A DNA stretch of 64,000 nucleotides, from positions 62,001-126,000 of the forward strand of contig JAGYKW010000002.1 of assembly GCA_018401275.1 (NCBI GenBank), given 5' to 3'. This document shows positions 15,779-24,767 of the stretch, one piece after another. Below the pieces are notes generated by a model. It saw only the letters and a list, made by a program, of their open reading frames with translations, was not told where the DNA came from and did no database searches. The first letter of the stretch is position 1. Each line of letters opens with the position of its first letter. The DNA is from Nitriliruptoraceae bacterium. Its GTDB lineage: Bacteria > Actinomycetota > Nitriliruptoria > Nitriliruptorales > Nitriliruptoraceae. Both the position numbers and the translations under genes were made by a program.

Positions 15779-16546
15779 ATGACCGTCCGCGCGCGCCGTC
15801 CGGCCGGTCTGCTGCTCGCCGTCCTGCTCGGCGTCGTCGCGTCCGGCTGCCGCATCGGCGTGGGGACCGACATCACCTTCGACTCCGGCGGAGGGGGCGA
15901 GCTCGCGGTCTCGGTGCGCATCGACGGGGCCACGCTGCGCGAGCTCGACCGCGCAGGGGTCGATCCGGAGCTCGACGTGGCCCTCGGGCTCGGGCCGGCC
16001 TCGGCCTGGCGCAGCGAACGCACCATCGATGCGGACGGGGGCCTCATCCTCACCTACCGCCAGCGCTTCACCGACGGTGCGAACGCGACCGCGCTGCTGC
16101 GCGAGCTGTCGGCCGACGTGGCCGTCCAGGACCCGGCGATCCGACTCGACGTCACGGTCGAGACGGGGACGGACGGGTCGGTCCGCCTCAGCGGTCTCGG
16201 GGCGATCTCCCCGCCTGCCACGCTCGGGGTGAGCCGCGATGACGAGCCGGTGGGTCCGGTGGGGGCGGAGCTCGCGGCGCTCGTGTCCGAGGCGGTGCGA
16301 GCGCAGCTGACGATCGTCGTGCCGGGCAGCGTGGTCAGCCATGACGCGGACGTCGTCGACGGGTCGACGCTGCGGTGGGTGCTCCCGGTCGGTGACCCGC
16401 GTCCGCTGAACCTGGTCGCCGATGCACCGCCGCTGTGGCGACGTCTGCCGTGGTGGTCACTGCCCGCACTGCTCGTGCTCGCTGCGGTCGTCACGCTCGC
16501 GGTGCGCAGGCGCGCCCAGCAGCCGGAGATCAGCCCAGCGGAGTGA
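15779..16546 (+). CDS. Lipoprotein with C-terminal membrane anchor (LppM-like layout)
   Basis: 255 residues. An N-terminal signal (RPAGLLLAVLLGVVASGC) ends in a lipobox with Cys24. The exposed domain (about 25-215) is strand-rich, and a C-terminal helix (WWSLPALLVLAAVVTLAV) is followed by a basic tail. The lipobox plus C-terminal anchor layout resembles LppM/DUF3153-type actinobacterial lipoproteins. The domain opens with VGTDITFDSGGGGELAVSVRI. ATG 15779 is preferred to ATG 15764 because AGGAG lies about six bases before it. Confidence 0.75.
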   Translation: MTVRARRPAGLLLAVLLGVVASGCRIGVGTDITFDSGGGGELAVSVRIDGATLRELDRAGVDPELDVALGLGPASAWRSERTIDADGGLILTYRQRFTDGANATALLRELSADVAVQDPAIRLDVTVETGTDGSVRLSGLGAISPPATLGVSRDDEPVGPVGAELAALVSEAVRAQLTIVVPGSVVSHDADVVDGSTLRWVLPVGDPRPLNLVADAPPLWRRLPWWSLPALLVLAAVVTLAVRRRAQQPEISPAE

Positions 16547-17306
16547 GGTGCACCATGACGCTCTCGCTGCGCCAGCGCGCGAGCGCGTTCTGACCGTCGA
16601 GCAGGTTCAGGCGCGTCCCCATCCCGAGGGCGGCGACACGCTCGAACTCGACGTCGTCGGTGACGATGCGCACACCAGCGGGCAGCTCGGCGATCGTCGC
16701 GTTGATGTCCTTCGACTTCACGATGACGGTGACGCGGTCGGTCTGCTCGAGTCCGGGCAGCTCCTGCTCGCGGCCGCCCTTGATGACGTAGAGGGTGCGG
16801 CCCTCCTGCACGTACCAGGCGGGGCGCTGCACGACGACGCCACCCTTCTGCGGGATGTCGAGCCAGACGATCGAGCCCTTCTTCAGCGCCGTCTCGACCG
16901 CATCCATCGTCGCGCCCGAGGCGATCAGCGAGCGCGGGGCGTCGACGAAGACGGGGACACGGCCCACGAGCTGCCCGTCCATGTAGAGCAGCAGCGTGTG
17001 CTCGCCTGCGTCAGCGATCGTGATCGGCGCTTCGACGCGCAGTCGGAACAGGTCCTCGTACATCTCGCCGCGGAGCTGGAGGATGCGCGGGTCGGACTCC
17101 CACACGACCGTGCCGCTCGGGTCGGCGAGCGCGACGACCTCCTCGTAGCGGCCCTGCGCACCCTTGTAGACCCGGTTGACGTGGAACGGCTCGGTGACGG
17201 CCGGCAGCTCGCTGAGCACGCGCACGGCCGGATCGGCACGTCCGGTCTCCTCGAAGTGCGCCGCATCGAACATGACGGCGGACAGCACCTTCACGGCCTG
17301 GACCAC
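16530..17306 (-). CDS. Conserved hypothetical, two-domain
   Basis: 258 residues, soluble. The first half is an all-beta domain (FHVNRVYKGAQGRYEEVVALA, APITIADAGEHTLLLYMDGQ) resembling small-ligand or immunoglobulin-like modules. The second half (about 145-250) resembles a split-barrel flavin-binding fold with WLDIPQKGGVVVQRPAWYVQ, TLYVIKGGREQELPGLEQ and DRVTVIVKSKD. That two-part reading is tentative. GTG 17306 has AGGAGG six bases upstream. It ends overlapping the convergent lipoprotein gene by 17 bp. Confidence 0.65.
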   Translation of the reverse strand: MVQAVKVLSAVMFDAAHFEETGRADPAVRVLSELPAVTEPFHVNRVYKGAQGRYEEVVALADPSGTVVWESDPRILQLRGEMYEDLFRLRVEAPITIADAGEHTLLLYMDGQLVGRVPVFVDAPRSLIASGATMDAVETALKKGSIVWLDIPQKGGVVVQRPAWYVQEGRTLYVIKGGREQELPGLEQTDRVTVIVKSKDINATIAELPAGVRIVTDDVEFERVAALGMGTRLNLLDGQNALARWRSESVMVHLTPLG

Positions 17307-17355
17307 GTCGGACCTCCTCGCAGGCCTGCATCCTAGCCATGGGGGAGGGAGGCAC

Positions 17356-17361
17356 TAGCGT
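17356..17361 (+). promoter_or_regulatory. -10 box of a leaderless PHP gene
   Basis: TAGCGT followed by six bases and ATG 17368. The only purine-rich stretch (17342-17352) is too far away to be a ribosome-binding site, so a leaderless transcript is likely. Confidence 0.5.
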
Positions 17362-17367
17362 CGCCGC

Positions 17368-18222
17368 ATGACCTCCGCCGGCCGCTTCGACCTCCATACC
17401 CACAGCGTGCGCTCCGACGGGCACCACACACCGCGCGAGGTCGTCACGCTCGCCCATGGGGCGGGGCTCGACGGCGTCGCGCTGACCGACCACGACACCG
17501 GGGATGGACTCGCGGAGGCGCTGGAGGCGGGGGACGAGCTCGGGCTCGAGGTCATCCCCGGCACCGAGTTCTCCGCCGAGCTCGGTGGTCGGTCCGTCCA
17601 TGTGCTCGCCTACTGGCACGACCACACCGAGGCCGCGCTCGCCGCGGAGCTGCTGCGGCTGCGGGACGCCCGCAGCGACCGCGCGCTGCGCATGGTCGAG
17701 AACTTCAACGCGCTCGGCGTCCCGATCACCTTCACGCGGGTCCTCGAGATCGCCGCGGGAGCACCGGTCGGTCGGCCCCACCTCGCGCAGGCCGTCGTCG
17801 AGGTCGGCGCCTGCGCGGACGAGCGTGAGGTGTTCGAGCGCTACCTCGCCGACGGTGGTCCGGCCGACGCACCGAAGCATGCGGTCGATCCGGTCCGCGC
17901 GGTCGAGCTGCTGCGAGGAGCCGGCGGGGTCGTCGTGCTCGCCCACCCTGCGCTGTTCGGCGCGCGCGACGGCGGCGAGGAGATCCCCACGGACACGCTC
18001 GAGGCGATGGTCGAGGCGGGTCTCGCCGGTGTGGAGGCCGAGCACCCCGCCCATCCCGGACCCGCGGTCGAACGCTGGACGGCGCTCGCTCGGCGCTACG
18101 GGCTGCTCGTCACCGCCGGGTCGGACCACCACGGTGGGGAACGCGAGGTGCCGGTCGGGGCCGCAGTGACCGGACGCGAGACCCTCGAGCGCCTACGCTC
18201 GCTGCGAGGCGAAGGGCCCTGA
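17368..18222 (+). CDS. PHP-domain phosphoesterase (YciV/nucleoside bisphosphate phosphatase-like)
   Basis: 284 residues. PHP metal motifs are FDLHTHSVRSDG, ALTDHDT, IPGTEFSAE, HVLAYW, VVLAHPALFG and TAGSDHHGG, giving the full set of His/Asp ligands for a trinuclear site. The insertion between the fourth and fifth motifs matches the YciV/RNase AM group, which removes 3'-phosphates or degrades short RNAs. It acts in the cytoplasm. It is followed after 68 bp by the FHA-LuxR regulator, with no obvious coupling. Confidence 0.85.
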   Translation: MTSAGRFDLHTHSVRSDGHHTPREVVTLAHGAGLDGVALTDHDTGDGLAEALEAGDELGLEVIPGTEFSAELGGRSVHVLAYWHDHTEAALAAELLRLRDARSDRALRMVENFNALGVPITFTRVLEIAAGAPVGRPHLAQAVVEVGACADEREVFERYLADGGPADAPKHAVDPVRAVELLRGAGGVVVLAHPALFGARDGGEEIPTDTLEAMVEAGLAGVEAEHPAHPGPAVERWTALARRYGLLVTAGSDHHGGEREVPVGAAVTGRETLERLRSLRGEGP

Positions 18223-18290
18223 CGTCGTCCGATGCCGTTCTGGTGGCCTGATGGCCTGATGGTGTGATGCACGGAGAGGAGGTGGTCCGC

Positions 18291-18875
18291 ATGGCGGAGG
18301 TCCAGAAGGCGAAGAAGGTCATCCCGGTGCCGACGCTCCACTTCAGCGAGGGCGCTCAGGCGGGCCGGACGATCCGGCTCGACCACGAGGTCGGCACCGT
18401 CGGGCGTCGCGATGACAACTCCTACGTGATCCAGGACCCCCGCGTGTCGCGCGTCCATGCGGAGCTGCGCCGTGTCGCCTCGGCCGTGATCGTGACCGAC
18501 CTCGACTCGTCGGCCGGCACGAGCGTGAACGGCGAGCCGATCACGGGCCCGCGTTCGCTCCATCACGGGGACCGCGTCGCGTTCGGTCCTGTCGTGACCG
18601 TCTTCGAGGACCCGGCCGTGGCCGCGCAGCACGAGGACGAGACGCTCGTGCTGACGATGCCCACGCCCGAGCAGCTCGACACGCCGCACCTGTCGAAGCG
18701 GCAGCTCGAGGTCCTGCAGGGGATGGCGCAGGGCAAGACCAACAACGAGATCGGTGCGGACCTCGGTGTGACCGAGCGCACCGTGAAGGCCTACGCGCAG
18801 GAGCTCTTCGACAAGCTCGGCGCGCGCAACCGTGCAGGCGCGGTCGCCGAGGCTGCACGACTCAAGCTCATCTGA
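18291..18875 (+). CDS. FHA-domain protein with LuxR-type HTH
   Basis: 194 residues. An FHA domain spans about 22-105, with GTVGRRDDNSYVIQDPRVSR and HAEL holding the phosphothreonine-binding Arg, Ser and Asn. A linker leads to a LuxR-type HTH (LSKRQLEVLQGMAQGKTNNE, then TERTVKAYAQELFDKLGARNR). This joins phospho-Thr recognition to DNA binding, so it is probably a regulator downstream of a Ser/Thr kinase; no kinase is nearby. ATG 18291 has AGGAGG eight bases upstream. Confidence 0.85.
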   Translation: MAEVQKAKKVIPVPTLHFSEGAQAGRTIRLDHEVGTVGRRDDNSYVIQDPRVSRVHAELRRVASAVIVTDLDSSAGTSVNGEPITGPRSLHHGDRVAFGPVVTVFEDPAVAAQHEDETLVLTMPTPEQLDTPHLSKRQLEVLQGMAQGKTNNEIGADLGVTERTVKAYAQELFDKLGARNRAGAVAEAARLKLI

Positions 18876-18877
18876 GC

Positions 18878-18901
18878 GTCGGCCCGGATGTCCGGGCCGA
18901 C
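18878..18901. terminator. Strong hairpin between convergent genes
   Basis: A perfect 10-bp GC stem (GTCGGCCCGG / CCGGGCCGAC) with an ATGT loop, three bases after the FHA-LuxR stop and eleven before the inferred helicase stop on the other strand. It has no U-run, as is common in high-GC actinobacteria, and can serve both directions. Confidence 0.7.
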
Positions 18902-18911
18902 GTCGGCCGGG

Positions 18912-20941
18912 TCAGGGCAGGTGCTCGACCTTGACGCGACGGGAGAGCTGCGGCTGACCGTCCCCGCGCGACGACGTGTCGCGCACGCTGGGCTCCGTCG
19001 ACACAGCGGCTGACGTCGAGGTGCCGTTCTTCCGGCGACCTTCGCTGCGTCCTTCGCTGCGTCCTTCGGTCCGCGCCTCGCTGCTGCCGCCACGACCGCC
19101 TCGACGACGTCGGCCGTCCTTCGACCCGGTCCGCTCGTCCGACGCACGTTCCGCACGGCGCTCACCGTCGGCAGCGCCGTCGGCGGTCCCGTTCGTCGTG
19201 GTCCCGGCGGGACCACCACCGGATCCTCCCCGTCCCCGACCGCGACCTCCGCGACGACGACGAGGGGAACGAGGTTCGGTCCCCTCGCTGCTGCGGTCGT
19301 CAGCACGCTCGCTGCTGGCGGACGGTTCGACGGACGTGCTGGCGGCAGTGCTGGCGGACGTGTTGGCGGCAGTGCTCGCGCCCTCGCGGCCGCGCGAGCG
19401 GACGCGACGACGTCCGGTGTCCTCTGCTGCGGTCGCCGTCGAGCGCGGCTCGGAGGCCTTCGGTTCCTTCGCTGCCGGAGCCTCGGCCTTCTGGCGGGTG
19501 GAACGCTCCTCGGTCTGCTTCGGGGCCCGCTTCTCTGCCGTCCCCTCGCGCGTCCTCGGCTCGGCGTCCTTGCGGGGACGCTCGTCGCGGCCATGGAGAT
19601 GAGCGCATGAACCGACCGCTCTGGGTCATCATGCTGACCGTCGTCAGCGTCTTCCTCTACTTCCTGCTGACCGCCGCGCTCGCCACCGCGGCCTCCGCCG
19701 CGACCACCACGGTCACCGCCGCGCTCGCCACGGTCGCTGTCCTCAGGACTGCGGCGCCGACCGACGGAACGCGCCCACGGCACGTCCTCCGGCAGGCCGA
19801 ACAGTTCGATCAGTTCCGGCGAGGTCGAGAACGTCTCACGGACCTCGAGGTCGGTGCGGCCGATGGCGCGACGGATCAGGTTCGCCCGCTCCATCTCCGA
19901 GTGCTCGACGAAGGTGATCGCGACACCGGCGTGTCCCGCGCGGGCGGTGCGCCCGATGCGGTGCAGGTACATCTTCTCGTCCTCGGGGCAGTCGTAGTTC
20001 ACGACGTGCGAGACGTTCTCGACGTCGAGTCCACGCGCGGCGACCTCGGTCGCGACGAGCACTCCGGACCTGCCCTCACGGAAGCGGTCCAGGTTGCGCT
20101 CGCGCATCGCCTGCTTCAGGTCACCGTGGATCGCGATCGCCTCGCAGCCGAGTCCCTCGAGGTCCTCGACGAGACGGTCCGCCATGTGCTTCGTGCGGAC
20201 GAACACGTAGACGTTGCCGCGGTCGGGCGCCTGGAGGATGCGTGCCAGCAGGCGCGGCTTGTCCATCCGGTGGACCTGCATGAAGTGTTGGTCCACGTTC
20301 GGTGCGGTCTCACCCTCGGTGAGGTCCGCGCGGGTGAACGTCGGGCTGACCATGTAGCGGCGCGCCATGCGCACGATCGCGGTCGGCATCGTCGCGCTGA
20401 ACAGCATCGTGTGCCGGTCGACCGGGCAGGCCTCGATGAGCCGCTCGACGTCGGGCAGGAAGCCCATGTCGAGCATCTCGTCAGCCTCGTCGAGGATGAG
20501 CGCGCGCACATCGGAGAGGTCGAGCGTGCCGCGGTTGAGGTGGTCGATCAGCCGGCCCGGCGTCCCGACGACGACGTGCACGCCGCTCTCGAGCGCCGCG
20601 GTCTGCTCCTCGTAGGGCGTACCGCCGTAGACGGCGATCGAGCGGATCCCGAGCGCGGAGCCGATGGTCAGGTCCTCGTGGACCTGGACGCACAGCTCGC
20701 GGGTCGGGACGACGATGAGGGCCTGCGTGCGACGCGCCGACGTGTCGATGCGCTGCAGGAGGGGGAGTCCGAAGGCGAGCGTCTTGCCGGTGCCGGTGCG
20801 GGCCTGACCGATGAGGTCATTGCCTGCGAGGGCCATCGGCAGCGTCATCGCCTGGATGGGGAACGGATGGGTGATGCCCTTGGCCTCGAGTGCGTCGCAG
20901 AGCGCGGCGTCGACCCCGAGGTCACGGAAGGTCGCTGTCAC
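18912..20941 (-). CDS. DEAD-box RNA helicase, frameshifted in the C-terminal tail
   Basis: The N-terminal core is complete: Q motif around FPIQ, motif I ARTGTGKT, PTRELCVQV, TPGRL, DEADEMLDMGF, SAT, VATEVAARGLDVE and HRIGRTARAG. After an RGG-rich stretch the frame changes between about 19638 and 19595. From there to 18912 a different frame has good third-position GC, further RGG boxes and the tail SRRVKVEHLP, but no start codon of its own. The original frame instead runs Arg/Pro-rich across the terminator and into the neighbour gene. I therefore read one gene with an indel or a shift. GTG 20941 matches the family N-terminus (TATFRDLG). Confidence 0.85.
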
Positions 20942-21155
20942 AGGTTCTCTCGGAAGGTGTGGGCGGCCCGGCACGGGGTCCTTGGGATCCTCGATGTGCC
21001 AGTGGCCGCGATGTGGCTCCTTGCGGCGTGCGGGAGGACGCCGAGAAGTGTCGCGCGGTGCGTCATGTGCTCCGCGGGACGATCGTGCCGGTCGAACACC
21101 GGTCGCACAGTTGGAGCGGGGTGTTCTGGCCCGACGGTACCACTCTGCGGTGCAG

Positions 21156-21161
21156 TAGCGT
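21156..21161 (+). promoter_or_regulatory. Candidate -10 box for the DUF885 gene
   Basis: TAGCGT, 22 bases before ATG 21184, with GGAAGG lying between the two. Confidence 0.4.
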
Positions 21162-21183
21162 CAGGAACCGCCGGAAGGGCGTC

Positions 21184-23019
21184 ATGCAGGCCACCTCGCA
21201 GCGGATCGGGGCGCTCACGGAGCGCCTGCTCGACCATGTGAGGGACCACGAACCCGTCGAGGCGACCCGGATGGGGCTCGAGGGCCGCGACGGCGATCTG
21301 CCGGACCTGTCCCTCGGTGCCCTGGAGGCTCGGACCCGCTCGCTCGGCGACCTCGAGGCCGCGATCCGGTTGGAGAGGGGTGCGCTGCCGCCGGGGCGCA
21401 CGGGGCAGGTGCGCGAGCTCGATGCGGACCTCGACCTGCTGCTCGATGCGGTGCGCTGGCGCCGCACCGAGCTCGAGGTACGGCCCGCCCTGTCGCTCGA
21501 CCCGTCCATCGCGGTCGCGCTTGCGACCGGTGGGGTCCTCGACCTGCTGCGCGACGACGGACCGTGGACCGCCGACGGTGAGCGTGACCGCGACGAGCGC
21601 CGGCGTCGGACCGCCGCGGCCGTGCACCGGGCCCGCCAGGTCCCCACGATGCTCGAGCAGGCCGGCCGGCTGCTGACCGGCGTGTCCGCACCGACGTTCG
21701 CCCTGCTCGAGGAGCGGCTGCCCGGCGCCATCGCGTTGATGCGCGATCGCCTGCCGGCGCACGCGGAGGCTGCGGGGCTCGAGGTCGACGCGGCACGTGA
21801 CGCGGGGGAGTACGCGGCGGAGGGGCTCGAGGCGTTCGCTGCGCTCGTCGATGAGCTCGTCGACGAACGGCGACTCGACTGGCGCGTCGGTCCCGAGCAC
21901 ATCGACCGGGCGCTGCGCCTGGCCGTCGGCACGACCATGGACGCGCAGAGCATCGAGGACCGGGCGCGGACCACGCTGCACGAGACCCGTGCGGAGATGG
22001 TGGAGATCGCGTCGGCCGGCTGGACGCGTCGCTTCCCCGGTGTCGCTCGACCTGGTTCTGACGACGAGCTGCTGCGCACGGTGTTCGACGACATCGCCGC
22101 GACCGCCGTCCCTGCCGGGCAGCTGCTGCCCGAGGCGCGCCGCGCGGTCGAGGAGGCGCGCACGTTCCTGGTCGACTGGGGGCTGCTCGACCTGCCGCCG
22201 GAGGACATGCTGCGCGTCGAGCCGATGCCTGACGACCTGCGCGGGGTGGCCGTCGCCCTGCTGCGCCGCTCGCCACCGCTGCGGCCCGAGCTCCCCAGCG
22301 CCTTCCACCTCAGCTCGATCCCGACCACGTGGGAGCCGGAGCGCTCACGCTCGTTCCTGCGCGAGTACCACCCGGCCATGCTGCGCTCGCTCGCCGTGCA
22401 CGAGGCGTACCCGGGACATTTCCTGCAGCTCGCGCACGCGGCGAAGCATCCTCGGCTGGTGCGCCGACTGCTCGGACGTCCGGTCTTCAGCGAGGGCTGG
22501 GCGGTGCTGATGGAGGAGGTCGTCATCGACGCCGGCTTCGGTGAGGACGGTTCGTCGCGCGTGCCGCGCGAGGACCTCGTGCTCACGCAGCGCAAGATGA
22601 AGCTGCGCACCGCGGCCAATGCGCTGCTCGACATGGGACTGCACGCCGCATCGATGACCGACGACGATGCGCTGGCGCTGCTGACCGGCGCGGCACTGCA
22701 GGAGCGTGTCGAGGCGGAGGGCAAGTTGCGCCGCGCGAAGCTGACGTCCGGGCAGCTCTCGTCGTACTACGCGGGCCTCACCGAGCTCAAGGCCCTGCAG
22801 CGCAGGGCGAAGGTCGACGCGGACCACGAGGGCCGGACCTTCGACCTCGGGCGGTTCCTGCGCCAGCTGCTGTCGCAGGGCACGCCCACGGTCGCGATCG
22901 TCGCGGACGCGCTCGCCGACGACGCGCCGGAGCTGCGGCCGTTCCTGCCCGCGAACGCGCCGGGTGGCGTGGCCACGAGCGCAGCGGGTCAGGGCCTCGC
23001 GGCAGGTCAGGGCCGGTAG
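21184..23019 (+). CDS. DUF885-family peptidase-like protein
   Basis: 611 residues, largely helical. It carries the DUF885 zinc motif HEAYPGHFLQL followed by FSEGWAVLMEEVV about 50 residues later, the HExxH-like arrangement of this family. The N-terminal half is a long helical bundle (LGALEARTRSLGDLEAAI). It is probably a cytoplasmic metallopeptidase; the substrate is not known. GGAAGG lies six bases before ATG 21184. The gene end overlaps the convergent SpoU methyltransferase by 13 bp. Confidence 0.85.
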   Translation: MQATSQRIGALTERLLDHVRDHEPVEATRMGLEGRDGDLPDLSLGALEARTRSLGDLEAAIRLERGALPPGRTGQVRELDADLDLLLDAVRWRRTELEVRPALSLDPSIAVALATGGVLDLLRDDGPWTADGERDRDERRRRTAAAVHRARQVPTMLEQAGRLLTGVSAPTFALLEERLPGAIALMRDRLPAHAEAAGLEVDAARDAGEYAAEGLEAFAALVDELVDERRLDWRVGPEHIDRALRLAVGTTMDAQSIEDRARTTLHETRAEMVEIASAGWTRRFPGVARPGSDDELLRTVFDDIAATAVPAGQLLPEARRAVEEARTFLVDWGLLDLPPEDMLRVEPMPDDLRGVAVALLRRSPPLRPELPSAFHLSSIPTTWEPERSRSFLREYHPAMLRSLAVHEAYPGHFLQLAHAAKHPRLVRRLLGRPVFSEGWAVLMEEVVIDAGFGEDGSSRVPREDLVLTQRKMKLRTAANALLDMGLHAASMTDDDALALLTGAALQERVEAEGKLRRAKLTSGQLSSYYAGLTELKALQRRAKVDADHEGRTFDLGRFLRQLLSQGTPTVAIVADALADDAPELRPFLPANAPGGVATSAAGQGLAAGQGR

Positions 23020-23762
23020 GCGAGCACCGCGGCCGCGGTCGCCAGGTTGAGGCTCGAGACGCCGTCCTGCATGGGGATGGCGACCCGCAGCACCGCCCGC
23101 GCGCGCAGTGCATCGCTGAGCCCGTGCCGTTCCGTGCCGAGCGCGACGATCGCGTCGACCGGCACGTCGGCGCGGTCGATCGCCTCGCCCTCAGGGTCGA
23201 GCGCGACCAGCGGCCGCGACGAGCCGGCCATCAGCGCGTCGAGTGCCGCGAGGTCGAGCAGATGCACGACGTCGACGGCGAAGTGCAGGCCTGCTGCGCT
23301 GCGTACGACGGTCGGATGCCACGGGTCGAGCTCGCCGACGACGACGACACCGGCCAGCCCCGCAGCGGCCGCGACCCGTACGACCGCACCGGTGTTGCCG
23401 AGGTGACGCGGGTCCTCGAGCACGAGCAGGCGGGCGGGACGGGCGAGCATCGCGGTGACGTCGACCTCGGGCCGCCGGGCGACGGCCAGGCACGGCGAGG
23501 GCAGCACCCGTCCGCCGGTCAGCGCCCGCCAGACGCCCGGCTCGACGGCACCGGGGGTGACGGGCAGCGTGAGGTCGGGCGCGACGCGCGCGAGCAGGCG
23601 TGCGAGCTCGTCGGGCTCTGGACTCGCGACGACCTCGACGTGCGCGCCGAAGCGGACGGCGTGCTTGAGCGCGTGCATGCCTTCGAGCAGCACGAGGTCA
23701 GGGTCGCGCTGCGCCCGACGCAGCAGGGCCAGCGAGGTCGCGTCGAGCGGCACGTTCAGCAC
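23007..23762 (-). CDS. SpoU/TrmH-family RNA 2'-O-methyltransferase
   Basis: 251 residues. An N-terminal substrate-binding domain (LVLLEGMHALKHAV) precedes the knotted SPOUT domain with LEDPRHLGNTGAVVRVAAAA (motif 1), ALGTERHGLSD (motif 2) and IPMQDGVSSLNLATAAAVL (motif 3). It should methylate a ribose in rRNA or tRNA; the site is not predictable. GTG 23762 overlaps the end of the upstream membrane gene by seven bases. A longer start at 23804 would overlap by 49 bases, so the shorter form is preferred but not certain. Confidence 0.85.
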   Translation of the reverse strand: MLNVPLDATSLALLRRAQRDPDLVLLEGMHALKHAVRFGAHVEVVASPEPDELARLLARVAPDLTLPVTPGAVEPGVWRALTGGRVLPSPCLAVARRPEVDVTAMLARPARLLVLEDPRHLGNTGAVVRVAAAAGLAGVVVVGELDPWHPTVVRSAAGLHFAVDVVHLLDLAALDALMAGSSRPLVALDPEGEAIDRADVPVDAIVALGTERHGLSDALRARAVLRVAIPMQDGVSSLNLATAAAVLAYRP

Positions 23763-24607
23763 AGTCCGCGCACCAGTGCGAGCGGGGACAGGCACGTCGG
23801 CCACAGGTGCAGCGCGACGAGCAGGGGGATCACGGGCCAGGTGCCGCGCGGCCCGAGGGCCACCGCACCGATGACCACGGTCGTGCCGGCGGCCAGCGCA
23901 CCGGCCTGCAGGCCCACCGACAGTCCGAACGCGGTGAGGTGCAGGTACAGCGCGAGTCCGGCCGGCAGCAGGAGCGCGATGCGGGGCACTGCACGTCGCG
24001 CTCCGATGATGCGGTCAGCGATGAGCACGATCGCAGCGAGCGCGAGCGCGTTGACGATGACGCGTGTCGGGTTCGCACCGAGCGGCACGCGCACCAGGCC
24101 GGCCACGAGTGCGAGCCCGGCGGCGCCCATCCCGACCGTGCGCAGCAGGCGTCGCAGCGCCCACTCCGGCGAGCGCGGGAACGCCTCGGCGCCGCGCACG
24201 ACGAGGAACACGACGAGCACCGCGGAGCCCACGGTGAACGCGGCGACCTGCAGCACCTGCAGCGGTGCGCCCGACAGTCGGCCGAGCAGCGCCGCTCCCG
24301 GCGTCGTGCCGGCGGTGAGCATCGCGACGATGCCGGCGATGGCCGCGGGCACCGCCAGCGGGAGTCCGACCGCGAGGCCTCCGGGCGGACCGTCGAGCGC
24401 GAGCACACCGAGCACCGAGCGGCCCCCGCTGCGGGCGCGGCTACGGATCAGCAGGAGGGGGACGAGCGCGGTGAGCGCGAGCACGACCGCGAGGTCGGTC
24501 AGCACCCCGACGACGCCGGTGCCGCCGCGCAGTCCGCCGAGCAGGAGTGGTCCGAACACGAGGGCGGCGATCGAGAGCGCGACGTCGCTGCGCGCCTCGT
24601 CACCCAT
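23756..24607 (-). CDS. Polytopic membrane protein (CPBP-like size), unknown
   Basis: 283 residues and eight or nine hydrophobic helices with short basic loops. The first helix (VALSIAALVFGPLLLGGLRGG) starts within ten residues of the N-terminus. No CPBP Glu-Glu-x3-Arg or other catalytic motif is visible. ATG 24607 has GGAGGG four bases upstream; the open frame beyond it is antisense noise from the CinA gene. Overlap with the SpoU gene indicates cotranscription. Function unknown. Confidence 0.75.
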   Translation of the reverse strand: MGDEARSDVALSIAALVFGPLLLGGLRGGTGVVGVLTDLAVVLALTALVPLLLIRSRARSGGRSVLGVLALDGPPGGLAVGLPLAVPAAIAGIVAMLTAGTTPGAALLGRLSGAPLQVLQVAAFTVGSAVLVVFLVVRGAEAFPRSPEWALRRLLRTVGMGAAGLALVAGLVRVPLGANPTRVIVNALALAAIVLIADRIIGARRAVPRIALLLPAGLALYLHLTAFGLSVGLQAGALAAGTTVVIGAVALGPRGTWPVIPLLVALHLWPTCLSPLALVRGLC

Positions 24608-24692
24608 GTCGCCCTCCGTGCCTGCATCGCGTCGCTTGCATCGCGTCACCAGTATCGCGTCGGTCCGGCAGGGGACGCTAGCGGTGCGTCGG

Positions 24693-24698
24693 TAGGCT
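24693..24698 (+). promoter_or_regulatory. Candidate -10 box for the cinA-mca pair
   Basis: TAGGCT, about 70 bases before ATG 24768, in the divergent gap. It would place the transcript start near 24705. Confidence 0.4.
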
Positions 24699-24767
24699 CC
24701 CGATCGGGCACGACGGGCCGTGAACGGCAAGGCAACGGCAGCAGACCGGGATCCGGGCGGGAGGTTC

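Noticed and set aside
18791-19600. The helicase's first frame continuing to 18791
   Set aside because: The Arg/Pro-rich product crosses a strong terminator and overlaps the FHA-LuxR gene; the alternative frame fits the family tail and codon bias.
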